The position numbers and the translations under genes were made by a program. A model generated the notes under the pieces. It ran no database searches and had not been told where the DNA came from. It was given only the letters and a program-made list of their open reading frames with translations. A DNA stretch of 11,932 bases from positions 1 to 11,932 of the forward strand of contig JAJEQY010000101.1 of NCBI GenBank assembly GCA_020687605.1, written 5' to 3'. Shown here in pieces: positions 1-7,521 of the stretch. Origin of the DNA: Intestinimonas aquisgranensis (GTDB lineage Bacteria; Bacillota; Clostridia; Oscillospirales; Oscillospiraceae). The first letter of the stretch is position 1, and each line of letters opens with the position of its first letter.

Positions 1-12
1 CCCCCACGCCCC

Positions 13-30
13 GGGGGGCCGCGGCCCCCC
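13..30. repeat. 18-bp perfect GC palindrome
   Basis: Bases 13-30 read GGGGGGCCGCGGCCCCCC, a perfect 18-bp palindrome that can fold as a 7-bp stem with a CGCG loop. It lies at the window edge within a GC-rich intergenic stretch, and no T-tract follows it, so it is not a normal intrinsic terminator. It is probably part of the palindromic repeat block that continues to about base 136. Confidence 0.6.
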
Positions 31-73
31 TATTGGATGTACCCCCCGGGGCTCTTCTATTGCTATGCTATCT

Positions 74-107
74 GCACCGTCGGCTTACTTTGTAACGCCG
101 CCGGTGC
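74..107. repeat. Palindromic dispersed repeat, copy 1
   Basis: An imperfect inverted repeat whose arms are GCACCGTCGGC and GCCGCCGGTGC, with an inner TTAC/GTAA extension, one unpaired C and a TTT loop. 31 of 33 positions match the sequence at 11900-11932 at the other end of the window. The differences are T91 to C and C101 to T. The stem and the second copy suggest a REP-like intergenic element. Its copy number in the genome cannot be judged from here. Confidence 0.75.
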
Positions 108-118
108 CCGAGCGTAGC

Positions 119-135
119 GGCGGCCTTCGGCCGCC
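119..135. repeat. GC-rich hairpin in aspS upstream region
   Basis: GGCGGCC (119-125), a TTC loop and GGCCGCC (129-135) form a perfect 7-bp stem immediately after the dispersed repeat. There is no T-run on either strand. It is probably another unit of the same palindromic block rather than a terminator. Confidence 0.5.
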
Positions 136-136
136 C

Positions 137-224
137 ACAGCCCAAATCACCCGCCCATACCCCCCATTTTTAAATCCTATCAGGATAAACCAATATCAAT
201 ATTACAAATTGGAGTTGATTTTTC
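137..224 (+). promoter_or_regulatory. AT-rich leader/promoter region of aspS
   Basis: After the GC-rich palindromes the composition changes sharply to AT-rich from about 160 to 224, which is where the aspS promoter should lie. No good TTGACA/TATAAT pair is visible. The best weak option is TTTAAA (169-174), 17 bp and AATATC (192-197). ATCCT (174-178) and AGGAT (182-186) make a small 5-bp dyad. The GGAG at 211-214 is the ribosome binding site, 10 nt before the ATG. I see no T-box specifier structure here. Confidence 0.3.
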
Positions 225-2012
225 ATGATGCAGTCCCGCACCCACACCTGTGGGGAGCTCCGCATGGAGCATGTGGGCCAGACCGTCACCCTGGCCGGTT
301 TTTTGGAGAACGTCCGTGAGGTGGGCCAGAACCTGGCCTTCGCCGTCCTCCGTGACTTCTACGGCACCACCCAGGTGGTCATCGAGAACGAGGCCATGAT
401 GGCCATAATAAAACCCCTGAACAAGGAGTCCACCATCCAGGTCACCGGCGTGGTCCGGGAGCGTGACTCCAAGAACCCCAAGCTGCCCACCGGCGACATC
501 GAGGTGGTGCCCGAGAAGATCGAGGTGCTGGGCCGCTGCCGCCACAACGAGCTCCCCTTCCCCATCAACCGCAGCCGGGAGGCCGATGAGTCCGCCCGCC
601 TGAAGTACCGCTACCTGGACCTCCGGAACCCGGCGGTGAAGAACAACATCGTCCTGCGCTGCAACGTGGTGTCCGCCCTGCGGCAGGCCATGACCGCCCA
701 CAACTTCCTGGAGATCACCACCCCCATCCTCACCGCCTCCTCCCCCGAGGGCGCCCGTGACTACCTGGTGCCCAGCCGGAAGCATCCGGGCAAGTTCTAC
801 GCCCTGCCCCAGGCCCCCCAGCAGTTCAAGCAGCTGCTGATGGCCTCCGGCTTCGACCGCTACTTCCAGATCGCCCCCTGCTTCCGGGACGAGGACGCCC
901 GGGGCGACCGCTCCCCCGGCGAGTTCTACCAGCTGGACATGGAGATGGCCTTCGCCGACCAGGAGGACGTGTTCGCCGTGCTGGAGGACGTGCTGCCCCC
1001 CATCTTTGCCAAGTACGGCACCTATAACATCGCCTCCACCGCCCCCTTCGCCCGCATTCCCTACCTGGAGGCCATGGACAAGTACGGCTCCGACAAGCCC
1101 GACCTGCGCATCGACCTCACCGTGAAGGACGCCACCGAGGTGCTGGGCGCCTGCGGCTTCGGCCCCTTCGAGGGCAACACCGTGAAGGCCGTCCCCGTCA
1201 CCGGCTTCACCGCCACCCGCAAGCAGATCGACAAGCTGTGCGCCGACGTGGAGGTCCAGTCCGGCGAGAAGGTCTACTGGTTCCGCTACGACGAGAACGG
1301 TGAGATCGTGGGCGGCATCGCCAAGTTCGTTCAGCCCATCAAGGACCAGGTGGTCGCCGCCCTGGGCCTGGAGAAGGGCTCCTTCGTGGGCCTCACCGCC
1401 GGGAAGAAGCTGACCGCCCAGAAGACCGCCGGCGTCCTCATCAAGATGCTCCCCGCCCTGGCCCCCCAGCACATGGACAAGGAGCGCTACGAGTTCTGCT
1501 GGATCGTGGACTTCCCCATGTACGAGATCGGCGAGGAGTCCGGCGAGCTGGAGTTCTGCCACAACCCCTTCTCCATGCCCAACGGCGGCCTGGAGATCCT
1601 GAAGAAGGCGGCCAACCGCGAGGTGGACCCCCTCACCATCACCGCCTACCAGTATGACCTGGTGTGCAACGGCGTGGAGCTCTCCTCCGGCGCCGTCCGG
1701 AACCACGACCCCGAGATCATGATCGAGGCCTTCCAGCTGGTGCGGCTGGGCGAGGAGGACGTAAAGGCCAAGTTCCCCGCCATGTACAACGCCTTCACCT
1801 ACGGAGCTCCCCCGCACGCCGGCATTGCCCCCGGCGTGGACCGCATGGTCATGCTGCTGGCCGGCGAGGACTCCATCCGCGAGATCATCCCCTTCCCCAT
1901 GAACAAGAATGCCCAGGACCTGATGATGGGCGCTCCCTCCTTCGTGGAGCCGAAACAATTGGAGGAGCTGAATATCATCTGCACCAAGAAAGAGGAGGAC
2001 AGTGCGGAATAA
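225..2012 (+). CDS. aspS: Aspartyl-tRNA synthetase, bacterial type
   Basis: A cytoplasmic class II aminoacyl-tRNA synthetase that charges tRNA-Asp with aspartate using ATP. The 595 residues match the usual length (about 590) of bacterial AspRS. In order: an N-terminal OB-fold anticodon-binding domain (about 1-110), the catalytic core, and the bacterial GAD insertion within it (roughly 290-410). Class II motif 2 is visible as FRDEDARGDRSPGEFYQLD from F220, and motif 3 as GVDRM with R540. The flipping-loop region reads LPQAPQQFKQLL, with Ala where many homologues have Ser. The start is the first of two adjacent ATGs (225, 228), with GGAG at 211-214. Whether it is discriminating or also makes Asp-tRNA-Asn cannot be told by eye. 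The 3' end overlaps the next gene by 11 nt, so the two are probably cotranscribed. Confidence 0.97.
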   Translation: MMQSRTHTCGELRMEHVGQTVTLAGFLENVREVGQNLAFAVLRDFYGTTQVVIENEAMMAIIKPLNKESTIQVTGVVRERDSKNPKLPTGDIEVVPEKIEVLGRCRHNELPFPINRSREADESARLKYRYLDLRNPAVKNNIVLRCNVVSALRQAMTAHNFLEITTPILTASSPEGARDYLVPSRKHPGKFYALPQAPQQFKQLLMASGFDRYFQIAPCFRDEDARGDRSPGEFYQLDMEMAFADQEDVFAVLEDVLPPIFAKYGTYNIASTAPFARIPYLEAMDKYGSDKPDLRIDLTVKDATEVLGACGFGPFEGNTVKAVPVTGFTATRKQIDKLCADVEVQSGEKVYWFRYDENGEIVGGIAKFVQPIKDQVVAALGLEKGSFVGLTAGKKLTAQKTAGVLIKMLPALAPQHMDKERYEFCWIVDFPMYEIGEESGELEFCHNPFSMPNGGLEILKKAANREVDPLTITAYQYDLVCNGVELSSGAVRNHDPEIMIEAFQLVRLGEEDVKAKFPAMYNAFTYGAPPHAGIAPGVDRMVMLLAGEDSIREIIPFPMNKNAQDLMMGAPSFVEPKQLEELNIICTKKEEDSAE

Positions 2013-3120
2013 GACCCTGATCCGACTGGGGGCGGCTCTGGCGCTTCTGAGCATGCTCGCCGGCTGCGGCCCCGCCGCCGAGCCCACCCCCTCCCCCTCC
2101 GCCCCGGCGGCGGAGGTCACCCCGGAGATCCAGGCCGAGCTGGACGCCCAGCTGGGCCTGCTCACCGGGTACATCACCGAGGAAGAGCGGCAGGCCGCCC
2201 TGGACCTGTGGCTCCAGATCCGCCCCATACGGGAGGCCCGGCTCGCCGCCGGGCAGTGGGCCTGGCGGCCCCGGGAGGAGACGCTGCTCACGGAGCTCTC
2301 CGCCCTCTACGACCAGTACACCATAAAATACCTGGGTGGGGACGAGGCCGGCTTCGGCTACACCAACCCGGAGGAGACCACCCTCATCGCCTACTCCATC
2401 GGCGCCGACGGCACCCTCATCGCTGACCCGTCCACGGCGGGACAGCTCACGGGCTGGACGGAGGAGGAGCTGATGCTCCTGTGGCAGGACATGACCGACC
2501 TGCTCCCTGAGGGGGCCTTTGCCGACTTCAAGCGGCTCACCTTCTTCACCGACGGCCCCGAGGAGACGGTGGCCTGGGTCCAGGCCCTGGACGACCCCGG
2601 CGACACCTGGGAGATCGCGGTGGACCCCGCCGACGCGGGAGACCGGCGCTATTTTGTGGAGACCATCCTCCACGAGTACTGCCACTACCTGACCCTCAAC
2701 AGCGATCAGGTGACCTACACCACCAGCCAGACCGTGGATACCTATAACGAATACGGCATGGTGGCCCACGCCGGCTCCTACATCGACGACTTCTACCAGA
2801 CCTACTGGACGGACTACCTGGACGACTGTCTCGCCTGCGGGGATACCTACAATTTCTTCCTGCGGCACTATGATGACTTCGTCACCGCCTACGCCTCCAC
2901 CAACCCCTCGGAGGACATCTGCGAGGCCTTTGCCTACTTTGTGCTCTGGCCGGAGAGCGGGCAGGCCGACGACGACGTGTGGCGGCAGAAGATCGACTTC
3001 TTCTACGCCTACCCGGAACTGGTGACCTTCCGGGACCAGGTCCGGAACCACCTGGGGCTGGCCGAGGATCAGGCCTATGAGGACCTCTTCCCCGCCGACA
3101 CCAACGCCGACGCCGCGTGA
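2002..3120 (+). CDS. Lipoprotein with HEXXH zinc-peptidase-like motif
   Basis: A 372-residue predicted lipoprotein, probably anchored on the outer face of the membrane. Residues 1-22 form a signal peptide with lipobox LAGC (Cys22), followed by a Pro/Ser/Ala-rich linker. The key motif is HEYCH at 224-228, inside TILHEYCHYLTL, which matches HEXXH zinc sites. About 80 residues on, SEDICEAFAYFVLWPE contains E308, a plausible third zinc ligand as in gluzincin-type peptidases. The start is GTG at 2002, inside the end of aspS, with AGGAGG at 1993-1998. The spacing of 3 nt is short, but no better in-frame start precedes the signal peptide. The overlap suggests translational coupling to aspS. A terminator follows at 3140. 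I do not recognise the family by name, and peptidase activity is inferred from motifs only. Confidence 0.85.
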   Translation: MRNKTLIRLGAALALLSMLAGCGPAAEPTPSPSAPAAEVTPEIQAELDAQLGLLTGYITEEERQAALDLWLQIRPIREARLAAGQWAWRPREETLLTELSALYDQYTIKYLGGDEAGFGYTNPEETTLIAYSIGADGTLIADPSTAGQLTGWTEEELMLLWQDMTDLLPEGAFADFKRLTFFTDGPEETVAWVQALDDPGDTWEIAVDPADAGDRRYFVETILHEYCHYLTLNSDQVTYTTSQTVDTYNEYGMVAHAGSYIDDFYQTYWTDYLDDCLACGDTYNFFLRHYDDFVTAYASTNPSEDICEAFAYFVLWPESGQADDDVWRQKIDFFYAYPELVTFRDQVRNHLGLAEDQAYEDLFPADTNADAA

Positions 3121-3139
3121 AAGAACCGTTTCAGGACGC

Positions 3140-3176
3140 AAAAAGACCTTCCGCTTTTGGCGGAAGGTCTTTTTTT
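3140..3176. terminator. Intrinsic terminator, possibly bidirectional
   Basis: GACCTTCCGC (3145-3154), loop TTTTG, and GCGGAAGGTC (3160-3169) form a perfect 10-bp stem flanked by A5 on the left and T7 on the right. On the plus strand the U-run ends the aspS-lipoprotein transcript. On the minus strand the A5 becomes U5 after the stem and could end the rlmB transcript, whose last gene stops at 3180. The convergent arrangement fits a shared terminator. Confidence 0.92.
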
Positions 3177-3179
3177 GCT

Positions 3180-5399
3180 TCAGTATCGCTCCACCCAGCC
3201 GGAGATGAGGAGGGTGGGGACGGTCCAGGCCAGCAGGAAAAGGGCCATCTGTGCGCCGGTAAGGGAGGACCAGGCGCCGATGAAGGTGAGGTAGAAGGCC
3301 AGCAGCAGACCGATCACCGAACCCAGCACGGTGAGGGCGGTGGTCATGAGGACGGCCAGCCGCAGCCGCTTGGCGCCCACCACCGCCTCGGAGAAGGGGG
3401 CCAGGCCCTCCCGGCAGAGGACGGCGGTGAGCCGGGCGCTGTGGAGGGCGGCGGGGTCGGAGAGCTCGGTGCGGCGCTCCACGGCGGGGAAATCCATCTT
3501 CTCCACGGGGAGCTTGAACTTCTGCCGCAGCATGGCGGGGATGAGATTGAAGTCCCGGGTGCACAGCACCGGGGAGACCCGGTTGGCCACCAGGGCGGAG
3601 ATGGCGGGGGGGATGGTGGGGTGCATCATGTAGTTGAGGGCGAAGATACCGGCCAGCTCCCCGTCGATGGCGCAGAACACGGCGCTGCGGACGTTGAGGC
3701 CCTGGGGCAGGGGCACCTCCATGAGGGTCATGAAGGAGGCGGAGCCCACCAGGATGCGCTCCCCCCGGATGTCGGCGGAGAGGCCGCCGCCCTCGTGGCG
3801 GGTGAAGCCGGAGCACCGGCGGTAGACCGCGCCCTGGGTGCGGAGGAGGTCGTGAAAGACCTTGTCCAGCCCCGAGCCGCTCTCCTTGATGAGGGTGGCG
3901 CAGACGGCCACCACCTTCTCCACGGAGTAGTCTCCAAAGATCTTGATGCCGTTGAGGGCCACCTCGCCGGGGGGAAAGAGGTCGGTGTCGGTGAGGAGGA
4001 TGGCCTTCCCCACCCGCTCCACGCCGGACCAGCCGGGGAGGGCGGCGCCGCTGGAGGCCAGCCGCCGGGCCAGAGCCCGGTAGGGCCGGGAGAAGCACAG
4101 CAGGGCGGAGAAGCCCGAAGAGGCGGTGGCGCAGGCGGAGAGGCACCAGGGCAGGCGCTCGGGCGCGCCGTGGCCCACCGAGGCCACCAGGGCGCACAGG
4201 ATGCTCCCCAACAGCAGCAGGGGCACCGAAATGCGCAGCACCCGCTCGGTTCCGTCGCTCTCCTGGATCTGGCTGCCGAAGCCGTAGGCGGGACCCGACC
4301 ACTTGGCGTAGGCGTCCTTGCCGTTCCAGCTCTTGTGGTCCAGGGTCACCAGGTAGGGCTCCGAGGCGGCAGCGGCGGTGCGGCAGGAGAGCCGCAGGCC
4401 CTGGCGATTGGAATAGGTGCCCCACATGGCGCAGAAGAGCCCGGCACAGCAGGCGGCACAGTAGGGCAGCGTGGTCCGCTCAGGCATGGCGGTGAGCTGG
4501 GTGAAGGCGTCCCACAGGGTGAAGGCGCAGGCGAAGCAGCTGGCGGTGGCGCCGCCGGGTCGGAGCCGGAAGAGGTCGATGAGACCGCCCAGCAGCACGT
4601 CCAGGCCCAGGAGCATGGCCACACACAGCAGTCCGGCGGAGCACCACACCCGCAGCTGGAAGGAATCGATCAGGGCCCCGGGCAGGGGCAGGCCGAAGAA
4701 CCCGGCGAAGGCCAGGTACAAAAGGGGCAGGCACAGCAGGGCCACCAGCACCGCGCGCAGCCGCAGCAGACCCAGACCCCGGCCGTACCGGCTGGCCAGG
4801 TCGGAAGGGGGCAGATCGGGGGGCGGCTCCGGCGGTTTTCGGGGCTTGCGCTCCCGGCGGGGCGGCTCGTCCTCCTCCTCCGGCTCCTCCTCGTCCACGC
4901 CGGGGATGAGCTTTTGGAACCGGATGGTCTCCTCCGAGACCTCGGTGCCCTCCTCGGCGAACATCTGCTCGGAAAAGGCGTCCGCCTTCTCCTTCAGGTG
5001 GCGCAGCCCCGCCTGGAGGGGCGGCGTGTCGTCCTCGGGAAACTCCAGCACCTTGTCGGTCACCGGCGCCTTTTTGGGCTTCTCCTTGGGCGGCGGCGTA
5101 TGCTCCTCCGGCTCCTCGTCCTCGTCGCCGGTGTCCTCATCGCCGTCGTCCGGTTCCTCCTCCTCGTCCTCGTCGTCGGGCGTGGCCGTCATGCCCGGAA
5201 AGAGCACCACGTTTTGAGGGGGCGGGGTGTGCTTGGCCTCCGGCCAGGGCAGGTCGGGACCGGCGTCCACCGGGGGCGTCCGGGCCGGAGGCTCCTTGGC
5301 CTTCCCGTCCTCCTCCCACCGGCTCACGTCCACGCCGTACTCGGCCAGGATCTCCTCCAGAGTGAAGCCGCTATCCTGTTTTTCGTCGTCCTTTGCCAT
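3180..5399 (-). CDS. Degenerate P-type ATPase-like membrane protein
   Basis: A 739-residue membrane protein. The ATG at 5399 is preferred over an upstream start because AGGAAGG sits just before it. Residues 1-205 are hydrophilic, with long runs of Asp, Glu and Pro, and begin with a FTLEEILAEYG segment. Hydrophobic spans lie near 212-232, 250-272, 283-300, 310-329, 385-406, 415-436, 680-708 and 717-736. Between spans 6 and 7 the order matches the P and N domains of heavy-metal P-type ATPases: GVERVGKAILLTDTDLFPPG where DKTGTLTxG should be (D471, D473), a glycine-rich RGERILVGSASFM segment, IDGELAGIF at D579, CTRD at 613-616 in place of TGD, and SDPAAL at D648 in place of NDAPAL. The phosphorylation motif, TGE, CPx, HP and GDGxND are not recognisable, so ion pumping is unlikely. 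It starts 22 nt after rlmB, so the two probably share a transcript. The relationship is my reading by eye. Confidence 0.8.
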   Translation of the reverse strand: MAKDDEKQDSGFTLEEILAEYGVDVSRWEEDGKAKEPPARTPPVDAGPDLPWPEAKHTPPPQNVVLFPGMTATPDDEDEEEEPDDGDEDTGDEDEEPEEHTPPPKEKPKKAPVTDKVLEFPEDDTPPLQAGLRHLKEKADAFSEQMFAEEGTEVSEETIRFQKLIPGVDEEEPEEEDEPPRRERKPRKPPEPPPDLPPSDLASRYGRGLGLLRLRAVLVALLCLPLLYLAFAGFFGLPLPGALIDSFQLRVWCSAGLLCVAMLLGLDVLLGGLIDLFRLRPGGATASCFACAFTLWDAFTQLTAMPERTTLPYCAACCAGLFCAMWGTYSNRQGLRLSCRTAAAASEPYLVTLDHKSWNGKDAYAKWSGPAYGFGSQIQESDGTERVLRISVPLLLLGSILCALVASVGHGAPERLPWCLSACATASSGFSALLCFSRPYRALARRLASSGAALPGWSGVERVGKAILLTDTDLFPPGEVALNGIKIFGDYSVEKVVAVCATLIKESGSGLDKVFHDLLRTQGAVYRRCSGFTRHEGGGLSADIRGERILVGSASFMTLMEVPLPQGLNVRSAVFCAIDGELAGIFALNYMMHPTIPPAISALVANRVSPVLCTRDFNLIPAMLRQKFKLPVEKMDFPAVERRTELSDPAALHSARLTAVLCREGLAPFSEAVVGAKRLRLAVLMTTALTVLGSVIGLLLAFYLTFIGAWSSLTGAQMALFLLAWTVPTLLISGWVERY

Positions 5400-5421
5400 A
5401 CCGGCCTTCCTTTGTCTGAAG

Positions 5422-6198
5422 TTATCCCAGCCGCTGGCGGACGGCCTCATAGAGCAGGATGGCCGCCGCCGCGGAGGCGTTGAGGGAGTTGAGCTTGCCC
5501 TTCATGGGGATGCTGACCTTGAAATCGCACTGCTCGGACACCAGCCGGCCCATGCCGTTGCCCTCGGAGCCAATGACGATGGCGGCGGGGCCTTTGAGGT
5601 CGGCGTCGTAGAGGGTGGTGTTGCCGTCGGCGGCGGTGCCGAAGATCCAGATGCCCGCCTCCTTGAGCTCCTTGAGGAGGGCGGTGAGGTTGGGCACCCG
5701 GGCCACCGGCACGTGGGACACCGCACCAGCGGAGGTCTTGGCCACGATGGCGGTGAGTCCGGCGGAGCGCCGCTTGGGGATGATGACGCCGTGGGCGCCG
5801 GCGCACTCGGCGGTGCGGATGACGGCACCCAGGTTGTGGGGGTCGGAGAGCTCGTCACACACCACGATGAGGGGGGGCTCCCCCTTCTCCCTGGCGGCAT
5901 TGAGGATGTCGTCCACGGTGGCATACTCCCGGACGGCGGCCTGGGCGATGACGCCCTGGTGGGCGTGGGTGCGGCTCATGGCGTCCAGCTTCCGCCGGTC
6001 AGCCTCCACCACCACGATGCCCTTGCCCCGGGCCGTGGATGCGATGTGGCCCAGGGCAGCGTCGGTCTCCCCCTTGGCGATGAAAATTTTATCGATGGGC
6101 GTCCCCGCCCGCAAAGCCTCGATGACCGCGTTGCGGCCCTCAATGATGCCGTCGGCCTCGGCCATGGGCTCGGGCCGGGGGGTCCGTTTCTCTTTCAT
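5422..6198 (-). CDS. rlmB: 23S rRNA 2'-O-methyltransferase RlmB (SpoU family)
   Basis: A SAM-dependent SpoU/TrmH-family enzyme expected to methylate the 2'-OH of a guanosine in the 23S rRNA (G2251 in E. coli numbering). It has 258 residues, the usual length. The N-terminal substrate-binding domain begins IIEGRNAVIEAL (about residues 18-29). The knotted SPOUT domain carries all three family motifs: DPHNLGAVIRTAE with N122 and R128, IVIGSEGNGM with E212 and N214, and IPMKGKLNSLNAS with N240. The ATG at 6198 has AAAGGCGG upstream. The internal Met12 has no Shine-Dalgarno sequence. Its own promoter is likely at 6234-6242, and it heads a two-gene unit with the P-type ATPase-like gene. Close SpoU paralogues with other RNA targets exist, but the motifs and length fit RlmB best. 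Confidence 0.93.
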   Translation of the reverse strand: MKEKRTPRPEPMAEADGIIEGRNAVIEALRAGTPIDKIFIAKGETDAALGHIASTARGKGIVVVEADRRKLDAMSRTHAHQGVIAQAAVREYATVDDILNAAREKGEPPLIVVCDELSDPHNLGAVIRTAECAGAHGVIIPKRRSAGLTAIVAKTSAGAVSHVPVARVPNLTALLKELKEAGIWIFGTAADGNTTLYDADLKGPAAIVIGSEGNGMGRLVSEQCDFKVSIPMKGKLNSLNASAAAAILLYEAVRQRLG

Positions 6199-6233
6199 GG
6201 GGCTTGTCCCGCCTTTCTGTTCAATCAGCTTTC

Positions 6234-6242
6234 AGTATACCA
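6234..6242 (-). promoter_or_regulatory. Extended -10 promoter of rlmB
   Basis: Read on the minus strand, TGGTATACT gives a TGN extension plus a TATACT hexamer (5 of 6 to TATAAT), 35 nt before the rlmB ATG. The -35 region is poor (T-rich only), which the extended -10 may offset. It lies downstream of the terminator at 6290-6320, so it separates the rlmB unit from the operon before it. Confidence 0.6.
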
Positions 6243-6289
6243 TACTTCACCCGGGAGAAAAAGAAGAATTTGTCCGTCTTTTGGGACGG

Positions 6290-6320
6290 AAAAAGGGGGC
6301 GGCCCCGGATGGGACCGCCC
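6290..6320 (-). terminator. Intrinsic terminator of the three-gene operon
   Basis: On the minus strand GGGCGG (6320-6315), then GGG after one mismatch, pairs across an ATCC loop with CCC and CCGCCC (6302-6297), followed by CC and five Ts. It lies about 90 nt past the stop codon at 6407 and would end the operon 7764-6407. An 8-bp hairpin, TGGGCTTC (6334-6341) with GAAGCCCA (6351-6358), lies between the stop and this terminator. It has no T-run and may be part of the 3' untranslated region. Confidence 0.7.
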
Positions 6321-6406
6321 GCCGTGTTGGCGCTGGGCTTCACCGTTTGCGAAGCCCATAGAGATCACAGAGAAATCCGGACAGACAAAAAGAGGCCTTT
6401 TTCCTC

Positions 6407-6826
6407 CTATTTCCCCGCCTCCTCCAGCAGCCGGGCGTAGAGGTCCCCGCCGGCTCCGCCGGTCACCGCGTACCGGGTCCCATCCAGATAGAGGTACCCG
6501 TCTCCCGGCAGGTTGAAGTCCCACCGCTCCTCCCCCCGGAAGGTCACGGTGATGATGGGTTTGCCCTCCACATACTCGATGTAGGCGTACTTTCCCCGCC
6601 AGGACAGCCGGAGATCAGACAGCAGCCGGTATACCTCTGTCTGGGTCTCCTGGTCCAGGGGGTGGCTCTGGAGACCGTTCTCGTCCCCCCAGTCCACGGT
6701 GAGACCGACGCGCTCCGGCTCCGCCCCCAGCAGGCTGGTGAGGGGAACCGGCCGCAGGACCCAGGCCAGCGCGCACAGCACCGCCGCCGCCAGGGCCGCC
6801 AGGAACCACACCTTTCTGCCCTTCAA
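6407..6826 (-). CDS. Small membrane-anchored protein, unknown family
   Basis: A 139-residue protein with one N-terminal hydrophobic segment (about 7-25, after a short basic MKGRK start), then a soluble part probably outside the membrane. The start is taken as TTG at 6826 because AAAGGAG lies 9 nt upstream. Starting at the ATG at 6880 would overlap the previous gene and add 18 residues before the hydrophobic segment with no supporting ribosome binding site. The soluble part alternates short hydrophobic strands with Gly and aromatic residues (for example GKPIITVTFRG and GDGYLYLDGTRYAV), suggesting a small beta-rich domain. It contains no cysteine after the anchor and no catalytic motif I can name. 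It is the last gene of a three-gene operon, 32 nt after the membrane-protein gene. Function unknown. Confidence 0.75.
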   Translation of the reverse strand: MKGRKVWFLAALAAAVLCALAWVLRPVPLTSLLGAEPERVGLTVDWGDENGLQSHPLDQETQTEVYRLLSDLRLSWRGKYAYIEYVEGKPIITVTFRGEERWDFNLPGDGYLYLDGTRYAVTGGAGGDLYARLLEEAGK

Positions 6827-6835
6827 ACAGATCAG

Positions 6836-6842
6836 CTCCTTT
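6836..6842 (-). promoter_or_regulatory. Ribosome binding site fixing a TTG start
   Basis: AAAGGAG on the minus strand lies 9 nt before TTG at 6826. It is the only good Shine-Dalgarno sequence near the start of the 139-residue gene, and it argues against the longer reading from 6880. Confidence 0.75.
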
Positions 6843-6858
6843 CGCGCCTCTGTCCGAT

Positions 6859-7482
6859 TCAATCCCGAGCAGACAGACACCGGGCGCTCTGCCAGAGGAA
6901 GTGCAGGTAGAGCACCCGGGCTGCCAACTGGGCCACAGCGGATAGCAGAGTGACGGCCGTGGACAGTCCCAGCTGTTTTTCCACATCCAGGTCGCCCCCG
7001 AAAAGGGCACTAACCGCCGCCGTCAGCAGGAGGACGGCCACAGTACAGACCAGATTGATCCTCCACGCCCGAATGCCCCGGGCAGCCACAGCAAGGTCGT
7101 CCACCAGTCCGGCGGTGGTAAGGCAGACCTGCCGGAGGATCAGCAGACCCAGGACCATGCCGGCCATCGAGAGGAGGGCGCTGAGTGCACCGACGATCTG
7201 GACGGCCCAGGTGCCGAGCATACGGATCAGGAAATAGATAAACCAGCGGAGAAGGACAGAGGAGAAGGCGCCCAGGACCAGATTCGCCACACAGAGCACC
7301 AGGGCGGCCCGGTAGCCGGATTCCTCCCTGGCGGCTCTGACCAGGGCGGCCAGGGTCAGCAGGCCGGCGGCGGCCCCCAGCAGGGATCTGAGATTGTAGA
7401 CCAGGGGGAGCATGGCGACGATGGACAGCAGCTGGGCGATGAACAGCCACTTGAGCGCCCTGGAGAGGGCGGCGTTTTTCAT
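6859..7482 (-). CDS. Multi-span membrane protein, unknown family
   Basis: A 207-residue, very hydrophobic protein with about six predicted transmembrane segments (roughly 12-31, 34-51, 59-86, 92-120, 142-162 and 172-197; the third and fourth are long and may include re-entrant or interfacial parts). Loops are short and no enzymatic or transporter signature is visible. The longest hydrophilic piece, around 121-141 (LVDDLAVAARGIRAW), lies between segments 4 and 5. The ATG at 7482 has AAGGAAGG about 8 nt upstream. It is the middle gene of a three-gene operon, 39 nt after the zinc-ribbon gene and 32 nt before the membrane-anchored protein gene. I cannot assign a function; the context shows only that it is cotranscribed with two other small uncharacterised genes. 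Confidence 0.85.
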   Translation of the reverse strand: MKNAALSRALKWLFIAQLLSIVAMLPLVYNLRSLLGAAAGLLTLAALVRAAREESGYRAALVLCVANLVLGAFSSVLLRWFIYFLIRMLGTWAVQIVGALSALLSMAGMVLGLLILRQVCLTTAGLVDDLAVAARGIRAWRINLVCTVAVLLLTAAVSALFGGDLDVEKQLGLSTAVTLLSAVAQLAARVLYLHFLWQSARCLSARD

Positions 7483-7521
7483 GGGAGCACCTTCCTTTCG
7501 GCGGATGAAACGCTCTTTCGT

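Noticed and set aside
180..2291. Very long minus-strand reading frame opposite aspS
   Set aside because: Gly/Val/Leu/His-rich translation without family features, antisense to a clear aspS. Frames like this arise because GC-rich third positions remove stop codons on the other strand.
1975..5483. Long frames antisense to the lipoprotein and the P-type ATPase-like gene
   Set aside because: Low-complexity Arg/Gly/Pro/His translations that run across several real genes and the 3140-3176 terminator, with no ribosome binding sites.
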